NCBI GenBank assembly: GCA_018882485.1
Contig: VERU01000126.1
Location: 1-7,217, forward strand
Source: Rhodoferax sp.
GTDB lineage: Bacteria; Pseudomonadota; Gammaproteobacteria; Burkholderiales; Burkholderiaceae_C
Direction of reading: 5' to 3'
DNA length: 7,217 bases
Shown: positions 1 through 4,910 of the stretch, piece by piece
Numbering within the stretch: the stretch's first letter is position 1
How the letters are laid out: the number at the start of each line of letters is the position of its first letter
The notes under the pieces: model-generated
Database searches by the model: none
Seen by the model: the letters and a program-made list of their open reading frames with translations, nothing else
Told to the model about the DNA's origin: nothing
Translations under genes and position numbers: made by a program

Positions 1-167
1 CCAGCGCCCTGTCCGACATGGTGGCCCACCCCCGGGCGGCCACGGTGATGGGCCTGCTGGAAGAGGCCCGCCAGGGCCGGCTGCGCGGCCTGAAGGTGGC
101 GCAGAAGAGCGGCTCCATGAAGAGCGCGCTGGAACAGGCCCGCGACTGGTTCACCCGGATCTTCTGA
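1..167 (+). CDS. ftsA: Cell division protein FtsA, C-terminal fragment
   Basis: Only the last 54 codons are present, read from base 3 to the TGA at 165-167; the gene starts upstream of the window. FtsA is the actin-like ATPase that tethers FtsZ filaments to the inner membrane and recruits later divisome proteins. The visible part has the stretch PRAATVMGLLEEAR, resembling the end of the FtsA actin fold in betaproteobacteria as I recall it. It finishes with ALEQARDWFTRIF, an amphipathic helix of the kind FtsA uses as its membrane-targeting tail. ftsZ following in the same direction after 197 bases is the classical dcw-cluster order and strongly supports the call. The nucleotide-binding part cannot be assessed because it lies outside the window. 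Confidence 0.9.
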   Translation, partial: SALSDMVAHPRAATVMGLLEEARQGRLRGLKVAQKSGSMKSALEQARDWFTRIF

Positions 168-364
168 TGACACACCACCTCACCCGGGCCACGACCGGCC
201 CCGCCTGTGCGGCTTCGGGACTTCATCTGTGGCGCAGCCGGGCCAGCCCGCCGGGCCGCCACCGCTGCACCGACCCGCCGGCGCGCGCTGCGCCCTCGGG
301 CCCCGGCAGCCCCGCCAACCAGGACCGTTCCGTCACCCATGCATGAATCAACAGGAGTAGCAAG
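168..364 (+). other. ftsA-ftsZ spacer
   Basis: This 197-base spacer is very GC-rich. It probably carries part of the ftsZ leader and possibly an ftsZ-proximal promoter, since many proteobacteria have promoters between these genes, but I cannot point to a good -35/-10 pair. A 59-codon frame runs from an ATG at 167 (in an ATGA overlap with the ftsA stop) to a TGA at 344-346. Its translation is rich in Pro, Ala, Arg and Gly, has no recognisable domain, and no good Shine-Dalgarno lies before it, so I do not call it a gene. The ftsZ ribosome binding site lies at the end of the spacer. Confidence 0.5.
353..357 (+). promoter_or_regulatory. ftsZ ribosome binding site
   Basis: AGGAG sits 7 bases before the ATG at 365. 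It fixes the ftsZ start at MPIEMIEEEAF, which matches the usual N-terminus of betaproteobacterial FtsZ. Confidence 0.85.
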
Positions 365-1630
365 ATGCCCATCGAAATGATTGAAGAGGAAGCGTTCAAC
401 CAAGGCACCCAGATCAAGGTGATCGGGGTGGGTGGCGGCGGCGGCAACGCCGTCGGCCACATGATCGCCAGCGCGGTCAAGAACGTGGAGTTCATCTGCG
501 CCAACACCGATGCGCAGGCCCTCAACCGCAGCGACGCCCACCGCATCATCCAGCTCGGCAACACCGGCCTGGGCGCCGGCAGCAAGCCCGAGCGCGGGCG
601 CGAGGCGGCGCTGGCCGCCGAGGCCGATATCCGCGCCGCCATCGAAGGCGCGCACATGCTCTTCATCACCGCCGGCATGGGCGGCGGCACCGGTACCGGC
701 GCGGCGCCGGTCATCGCCCGGCTGGCCCGCGAGATGGGCATCCTGACGGTGGGCGTGGTCACCAAGCCCTTCGAGTTCGAGGGCAGCAAGCGCATGGGCA
801 ATGCCGATAGCGGCCTGGCCGAGCTGGAGAACCACGTCGACTCCATGATCGTGGTGCTCAACCAGAAGCTGTTCGAGGTGATGGGCGAGGACGCCACCGA
901 AGACGAAGCCTTTGCCCGCGCCAACGACGTGCTGAAGAACGCCGTGGGCGGCATTGCCGAAATCATCAACGTGCCCGGCCATGTGAACGTGGACTTCGAG
1001 GATGTGCGCACCGTCATGGGCGAACCCGGCAAGGCCATGATGGGCACCGCCGTGGCCTCCGGCCCCGACCGTGCCCGCATCGCCGCCGAGGAGGCCGTGG
1101 CCTGCCCGCTGCTCGACGGCGTGGACCTGTCGGGCGCCAAGGGCGTGCTGGTGCTGATCTCGGCGGCGCGTGGTTCGCTCAAGCTGCGCGAATCGGGCGT
1201 GGCCATGAACACCATCCGCGACTTTGCCTCGCCCGACGCCCATGTGATCTACGGCACCGCCCACGACGACTCGCTGGGCGACGCGATCCGCGTGACCGTG
1301 GTGGCCACCGGCCTGTCGCGTCCCAACGCCGGCCGCCAGGGCAAGCCCGTGCTGCAGGTGCTGCGCACCGGCACCGACAACGTGCCCTTTGTCGTGCCGC
1401 CGCTGCATGCACCCGCCATGGGCGGCGCCGCCAACGGATCGCTGGGCGTCGCCCAACCGGCCGGCCTGGGCGGCTCGGGCCTGGGCCAGGCGCCCTTTGC
1501 CGACTTGAACAAGCCCAGCGTCTGGCGCACCCCGCAGCGCACGCAGGCCGCAGCACGGGTCGACGCCCTGGCCTCGGGCGGCATGGAAGACTTCGAGATC
1601 CCGGCTTTTCTGCGCAAGCAGGCGGATTGA
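365..1630 (+). CDS. ftsZ: Cell division protein FtsZ
   Basis: FtsZ is the cytoplasmic tubulin-like GTPase that polymerises into the Z-ring at midcell and directs septal wall synthesis. The 421-residue product has every core element. A nucleotide-binding start IGVGGGGGNAV is at 20-30, the tubulin signature GGGTGTG at 106-112, and the T7 synergy loop NVDFEDVR at 208-215, with the acidic residues that complete the neighbouring subunit's GTPase site. The globular domain ends near 317. A Gly/Ala/Pro-rich linker of about 90 residues follows, then the conserved tail DFEIPAFLRKQAD (409-421) that binds FtsA and ZipA-type partners. It is longer than the 383-residue E. coli protein mainly through this linker. 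The residue after NAV in the nucleotide loop is Gly31, where I expected Glu or Ala in relatives. ftsA lies immediately upstream, and two hairpins follow the stop. Confidence 0.98.
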   Translation: MPIEMIEEEAFNQGTQIKVIGVGGGGGNAVGHMIASAVKNVEFICANTDAQALNRSDAHRIIQLGNTGLGAGSKPERGREAALAAEADIRAAIEGAHMLFITAGMGGGTGTGAAPVIARLAREMGILTVGVVTKPFEFEGSKRMGNADSGLAELENHVDSMIVVLNQKLFEVMGEDATEDEAFARANDVLKNAVGGIAEIINVPGHVNVDFEDVRTVMGEPGKAMMGTAVASGPDRARIAAEEAVACPLLDGVDLSGAKGVLVLISAARGSLKLRESGVAMNTIRDFASPDAHVIYGTAHDDSLGDAIRVTVVATGLSRPNAGRQGKPVLQVLRTGTDNVPFVVPPLHAPAMGGAANGSLGVAQPAGLGGSGLGQAPFADLNKPSVWRTPQRTQAAARVDALASGGMEDFEIPAFLRKQAD

Positions 1631-1644
1631 CCGGTTCGCGGGAT

Positions 1645-1671
1645 GGTGGCCTGATGTCGCGTCAGGCCACC
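1645..1671. terminator. Perfect 10-bp hairpin after ftsZ
   Basis: GGTGGCCTGA (1645-1654) and TCAGGCCACC (1662-1671) are perfect inverted repeats around a 7-base loop, starting 14 bases after the ftsZ stop. No T-run follows on the plus strand, so alone it would be a weak intrinsic terminator. It could instead protect the ftsZ mRNA 3' end or act together with the next hairpin. It also lies beyond the end of the convergent LysR gene. Confidence 0.6.
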
Positions 1672-1677
1672 CGAAGC

Positions 1678-1710
1678 AAGGCGCAGTGCGTGCCTGCGCG
1701 CTGCGCCTTT
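1678..1710 (+). terminator. Intrinsic terminator of ftsZ
   Basis: AAGGCGCAG (1678-1686) pairs with CTGCGCCTT (1701-1709). The stem continues inward through a T-G wobble and three GC pairs (1688-1690 with 1697-1699) to a 6-base loop. The A-rich start and the TTTCATT after the GC-rich stem fit a Rho-independent terminator. It lies between the convergent ftsZ and LysR genes and separates the dcw cluster from what follows. The T-run is short. Confidence 0.75.
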
Positions 1711-1819
1711 CATTCCACTGCCCCAGGCCTCGGAAGGGCAGTCCGGCGACTCGCCTGACGCCCTGCCTGCACCGTCCGGCGCGCTTTGGAAGGCCAGTGG
1801 GAAGGCCGGTGCGGCCGGA

Positions 1820-2710
1820 TCAGACGATCTGCCCCAGCCTGTCAGCCAGAAAATCCACCACGGCCCTGACCTTGGGCAGCACGAATTTGCGGCTGGGGTA
1901 CACGGCATAGATGCCCAGCTCGACCGAGTGGTACTGCGGGAGGATTTCGACGAGCTCGCCGCTGGCCAACTGCGGGCCGACCAGGAAGGTGGGCTGCAGC
2001 TGGATGCCGGCCCCCTGCACCGCAGCAGCGATGCAGGTGTCGCCGTTGTTGGACCACAGGCGCGGGCGCACCCTGACGCCGACCGGCCCGTCGGGTCCGG
2101 TGAACTGCCACAGATCGCCCATGGACAACAGGCTGTAGCCCACCACCTGGTGCTGCGCCAGCTCGGAAGGGTGCCGGGGTGTGCCCCGGCGCTGCAGGTA
2201 GCCGGGCGCGGCGCACAGCACCAGGCGGGTGGACGCGAGGCGGCGCGAGACCAGGGACGAGTCGGGCAGGCGGCCGATGCGCACGGCCAGGTCGAACCCC
2301 TCGTCCACCAGGTCGACCACGCGGTCGGCCAGCTGCACATCGAGCGTGACCTGGGGGTGCCGATCCAGGAATTCGCTCCACAGGGGCGCCAGGTGTCGCA
2401 GTCCAAAGCTCACCGGTACGCTCACCTTGAGCAAACCGCTGGCGATGACGCTGCGCGTGGATATCTCGGCCTCCGAGGCTTCGATGGCGGACAGGATGTC
2501 CCGGCAGCGGGCCAGGAACACATCGCCCTCGGGTGTCAGTGAGAGCTTGCGGGTCGTGCGGTGCAACAGCCGCACGCCCAGGCGATGCTCCAGTTCGGAG
2601 ACGGTGCGCGAGACCGCGGCCTTGGACAGACCCAGGGCCTCGCTTGCCGCCACAAAGCTGGCGGCGTCCACCACGGCGGCGAAGACGCGCATTTCCTGGT
2701 ATTTGTCCAT
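1820..2710 (-). CDS. LysR-family transcriptional regulator, CrgA-like group
   Basis: This is a 296-residue DNA-binding regulator of typical LysR length. The N-terminal winged helix-turn-helix spans about residues 4-62, with ASFVAASEALGLSKAAVSRTVSELEHRLGVRLL-type content split over 18-49 and the wing RTTRKLSLTPEG at 51-62. A helical linker leads to a periplasmic-binding-protein-like effector domain from about 92. It has the CrgA-group features of a VSVPVSFGLRHLAPL stretch (96-110) and DRVVDLVDEGFDLAVRIGRL (129-148). The frame stays open far upstream (to 3253), but the ATG at 2710 is chosen because the LysR N-terminus begins there and AAAGG precedes it closely. The gene diverges from a dioxygenase/hydrolase pair, the standard arrangement for a LysR protein controlling its neighbours and itself. 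The effector is unknown. Confidence 0.93.
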   Translation of the reverse strand: MDKYQEMRVFAAVVDAASFVAASEALGLSKAAVSRTVSELEHRLGVRLLHRTTRKLSLTPEGDVFLARCRDILSAIEASEAEISTRSVIASGLLKVSVPVSFGLRHLAPLWSEFLDRHPQVTLDVQLADRVVDLVDEGFDLAVRIGRLPDSSLVSRRLASTRLVLCAAPGYLQRRGTPRHPSELAQHQVVGYSLLSMGDLWQFTGPDGPVGVRVRPRLWSNNGDTCIAAAVQGAGIQLQPTFLVGPQLASGELVEILPQYHSVELGIYAVYPSRKFVLPKVRAVVDFLADRLGQIV

Positions 2711-2843
2711 TGTTCCTTTTATGTGAACAGTAAGTAGCTTTTGCAATAGTTTATCTTTTAATAATAGGCCAATAAAGTGCGGTTTCACCAGCGGCCCGAC
2801 AACACCCCCAGATCCCTGGGTCGGCCCTGATCCGGAGACCACC
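2711..2843. promoter_or_regulatory. Divergent control region between LysR gene and dioxygenase
   Basis: This 133-base region separates the two divergent starts. Its LysR-proximal half (about 2711-2780) is strikingly AT-rich against the GC-rich surroundings, as expected for overlapping promoters and a LysR operator. Toward the dioxygenase, TTGCAA (2741-2746) and TAATAG (2762-2767) form a -35/-10-like pair with a short 15-base spacer. Toward the LysR gene, TTATTG and TAAACT on the minus strand are 16 bases apart (complement of about 2748-2775). An imperfect dyad TTAT-N6-ATAA lies at 2751-2764, inside the promoter-like segment, and resembles the AT-rich core of LysR sites. CCCAG/CTGGG at 2807-2820 can form a small leader hairpin. 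The region is convincing as a control region; the individual elements are tentative. Confidence 0.6.
2834..2838 (+). promoter_or_regulatory. Ribosome binding site of the dioxygenase
   Basis: GGAGA ends 5 bases before the ATG at 2844 and supports that start over a second ATG three codons later (2853). Confidence 0.6.
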
Positions 2844-3659
2844 ATGAACAGAATGCCCAGTTTGTTTGTTTCGCACGGCGCGCCGACGTTTGCCAACGAT
2901 CCCGCCCTGGCCGGGGCCCAGTTGCGCGCCCTCGGGCTGGCCCTGGGCAAGCCTCGCGCGGTGGTGGTCGTGTCGCCGCACTGGATGACGCAGGGCGTCG
3001 CGATCACGGCCACGGCCAGGCCCGAGACGGTGCACGATTTCGGGGGATTTCCTCGGGAGCTGTACGCGCTGCAGTACCCCGCTCCCGGCTCGCCGGAGTT
3101 GGCGGACCGCATCCAGCAGCAACTGGCCCTGCAGGGCGTCTCGGCCCGGCTGGATCCGCGGCGTGGTCTCGACCATGGGGCCTGGGTTCCTTTGATGCAC
3201 CTGTACCCTGATGCCGACGTGCCGGTGCTGCAGGTGTCGCTGCCGGTCGACACGGATGAGGCCCGGGCCTATGCCCTGGGCCGGGCGCTGGCGCCCTTGT
3301 CGCGGGACGGTGTGCTGATCGTCGGCTCGGGCAGCCTGACGCACAACCTGTACGAGTTCCGCTCGGGCGGTGTCCAGCCGGCGGCCTATGCGCAAGAGTT
3401 TTCGGCCTGGGTCCGGCAAGCGGTTCAGGACGGCGACGCGGTCCGCCTGCAGCAGACCTTGCGGCGGGCACCCCACGCGGCGCGTGCCCACCCGACGACC
3501 GATCACTTTCTGCCGCTGCTGGTGGCGGCGGGCGCGGCTGCACAGGCGGGTCCGGTGTCGGTGCTCGACGGCGGGATCCGGCACGGCGTGCTGGCGATGG
3601 AGTCGTATGTCTTCGGGCGGCAGGTGATGATCGACGTCCGGGAGCACGGCCATGCATGA
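2844..3659 (+). CDS. Class III extradiol ring-cleavage dioxygenase, DODA/YgiD family
   Basis: This 271-residue protein belongs to the LigB-like superfamily that includes E. coli YgiD and plant 4,5-DOPA extradiol dioxygenase. These enzymes use a metal held by histidines to open catechol-type rings with O2; some YgiD structures contain zinc. Visible motifs are SHGAP with His11 (10-14), SPHW with His46 (44-47), GLDHGAWVPL with His111 (108-117), GSGSLTHNL with His167 (161-169) and HPTTDHFLPLL with His216 and His221 (216-226). His11, His46 and one of the later histidines are the likely metal ligands. No signal peptide is seen, so it should be cytoplasmic. The stop codon lies inside the next gene, an 8-base overlap suggesting translational coupling to the hydrolase. 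The divergent LysR gene probably regulates it. Substrate is unknown; DOPA is only the family label. Confidence 0.9.
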   Translation: MNRMPSLFVSHGAPTFANDPALAGAQLRALGLALGKPRAVVVVSPHWMTQGVAITATARPETVHDFGGFPRELYALQYPAPGSPELADRIQQQLALQGVSARLDPRRGLDHGAWVPLMHLYPDADVPVLQVSLPVDTDEARAYALGRALAPLSRDGVLIVGSGSLTHNLYEFRSGGVQPAAYAQEFSAWVRQAVQDGDAVRLQQTLRRAPHAARAHPTTDHFLPLLVAAGAAAQAGPVSVLDGGIRHGVLAMESYVFGRQVMIDVREHGHA

Positions 3660-4284
3660 CGGCTCGTTGGTGCTGGCCCAGCCCCGGCACAGTGACCGCC
3701 TGCTGCTGCTGTTCCATGGCGTGGGTTCCTCGGCTCGGGACCTGGCCCCGCTGGGAAGCGCTTTGGCACAGGCCCGCCCCGCAGCCACCGTGGTCAGCGT
3801 CGAGGCGCCACTGCCGTCCCAGCTGGGGCAGGGCCAGGAGTGGCTTTCCGTGGGCGGCATCACCGAGGGCAACCGCCCGCAGCGGATCGCAGGGGCCATG
3901 CCGTCGTTCTTGCAGGCCATCCGCCACTGGCAGGACCGATGCGGGCTGGGGCCACAGCAGACCGTGTTGCTGGGGTTTTCGCAGGGCGCGATCATGGCGC
4001 TGGAGTCCACCCAGCTGGATGCAGGCGAGTCCGGGGCCGCGCACCGGGTCATGGCTTTGGCGGGGCGCTTTGCCGGCCCGGTCCGCCGCGCACCCAGTGA
4101 CCTGCGCCTGAACCTGATCCACGGAGAGCAGGACGACGTGGTGTGGCCGAAGTGGTCGGCTCAGGCCGCTGCCGAGTGGTCCGGCCTGGGCGGCGACGTG
4201 ACGCTGGACCTGGTGCCCGGTCTCGGACACGGCATCGACGCCCGGGCGCTGCAGTTGGCGCTGAAGCACCTCCCGCCGGGGTGA
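3652..4284 (+). CDS. Alpha/beta hydrolase, YpfH-like carboxylesterase/phospholipase family
   Basis: This 210-residue serine hydrolase is the size expected of the YpfH/acyl-protein-thioesterase-like family. The oxyanion-side motif LLLLFHGVGSSARDL occupies 17-31. The nucleophile elbow GFSQGA gives catalytic Ser110, the LIHGEQDDVV stretch (155-164) supplies the acid (probably Asp161), and GLGHGI gives His193. No signal peptide or membrane segment is seen. The ATG at 3652 lies inside the dioxygenase tail (8-base overlap), with GGAG at 3641-3644 as ribosome binding site 7 bases upstream, so the two proteins are likely made together. By analogy with ring-cleavage pathways it might hydrolyse an ester, lactone or ring-opened product, but its family acts on many esters and this is inference. 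The neighbouring gene beyond it is convergent. Confidence 0.88.
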   Translation: MHDGSLVLAQPRHSDRLLLLFHGVGSSARDLAPLGSALAQARPAATVVSVEAPLPSQLGQGQEWLSVGGITEGNRPQRIAGAMPSFLQAIRHWQDRCGLGPQQTVLLGFSQGAIMALESTQLDAGESGAAHRVMALAGRFAGPVRRAPSDLRLNLIHGEQDDVVWPKWSAQAAAEWSGLGGDVTLDLVPGLGHGIDARALQLALKHLPPG

Positions 4285-4389
4285 ACAGGCGGCAAGTGGT
4301 CTTTCAGAATGTGTGAGCCGCGCGGGCGAGGCGACCCGCAGTGCGGGGGCCGGGAGCGGGTTGGAGCTGGCTGGGCGAACGAACGGCCA
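4285..4389. other. Convergent spacer, weak hairpin only
   Basis: These 105 bases lie between the ends of the hydrolase and the SnoaL-like gene. The best structure is CCCGC-AGT-GCGGG at 4335-4347, 5 bp with a 3-base loop and no T-run. I see no convincing terminator, so termination here may be Rho-dependent or the transcripts may overlap. Confidence 0.4.
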
Positions 4390-4899
4390 TCACGACGTGC
4401 GCCCGGGTTCATTCCCCACGATCCCGGGCAAAGGCACTTCCGGGAAGGGCTGACCGCCCAGCGGCGCCTGGGTACGGGCGGCCTCGATGGCGGGCAGGCG
4501 CTCGCGGATGCGCCAGCGGCCGTCGGCGCAGCGGATGAATTGGTCGCGGTAGCGGCCAAAGGCGCGGATGCCGGGGCCATCGGCGTAGCGGTCGAGCCGG
4601 GCAAACATGCTGATGGCGGTGGCGGTGTCGCCTTGCAGGGCGATCCGGGGCGCGATGACGAGGTGCTTGTGGTACATCTCGGGCGCGTGGGAGTGCGCCC
4701 GGAATCCAGCCCGCAGTTCGGCATGCCCCCGCATGAAGGCGCGGCCCGGCCAGTCGAGCACGGCGTCCTCGGTCCAGCAATCGATCCAGGCGTCTTCCAG
4801 CCCCTCATCAAGGTGGTGCCCGTAGGCGTAAAGGGTGTCGAGGATGGCTTTTTCGTCTTCCAGCCTGCGCAGCCGTTGTTCCAGGGTACGGAGATCCAT
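4390..4899 (-). CDS. SnoaL/NTF2-like domain protein
   Basis: This 169-residue protein has the cone-shaped NTF2-like fold used by SnoaL-type cyclases, ketosteroid isomerase and small dehydratases. A charged N-terminal helix (residues 3-20) leads into the typical LYAYGHHLDEGLEDAWIDCW block (23-42) and TEDAVLDWPGR (43-53). HKHLVIAPRI (77-86), GDTATAISMFARLDR (90-104) and FGRYRDQFIRCADGRWRIRER (split across 114-134) make up the sheet. His77, His79 and acidic residues near 36-46 are candidate active-site positions, but I cannot assign a reaction. Residues 140-169 form a Pro/Gly-rich tail beyond the core. It starts 10 bases after the upstream MFS stop, with AAAGG at 4906-4910 touching that stop codon, so it is the second gene of that operon. 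It may act on the transported compound or a derivative. Confidence 0.85.
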   Translation of the reverse strand: MDLRTLEQRLRRLEDEKAILDTLYAYGHHLDEGLEDAWIDCWTEDAVLDWPGRAFMRGHAELRAGFRAHSHAPEMYHKHLVIAPRIALQGDTATAISMFARLDRYADGPGIRAFGRYRDQFIRCADGRWRIRERLPAIEAARTQAPLGGQPFPEVPLPGIVGNEPGRTS

Positions 4900-4905
4900 G
4901 GGGTG

Positions 4906-4910
4906 CCTTT
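4906..4910 (-). promoter_or_regulatory. Ribosome binding site of SnoaL-like gene, touching MFS stop
   Basis: On the minus strand TGA-AAGG joins the transporter stop to a Shine-Dalgarno 6 bases before the ATG at 4899. This placement decides the start and implies translational coupling. Confidence 0.65.

Noticed and set aside
223..1215. A 330-codon minus-strand open frame opposite ftsZ
   Set aside because: It is the Ser/Ala/Pro-rich antisense shadow of the unmistakable ftsZ frame.
1686..1819. A small plus-strand frame after ftsZ (1686-1910)
   Set aside because: It begins inside the terminator stem, has no ribosome binding site and runs into the antisense of the LysR gene.
2711..3253. N-terminal extension of the LysR frame through the dioxygenase gene
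   Set aside because: The LysR fold begins at the ATG at 2710 with its own ribosome binding site. The extension is antisense to the dioxygenase and crosses the AT-rich control region.
2751..4269. Two long minus-strand frames (2751-4052 and 3004-4269) opposite the dioxygenase and hydrolase
   Set aside because: Both are rich in Arg, Pro and Ala and lack domains. The plus-strand genes there have intact catalytic motifs.
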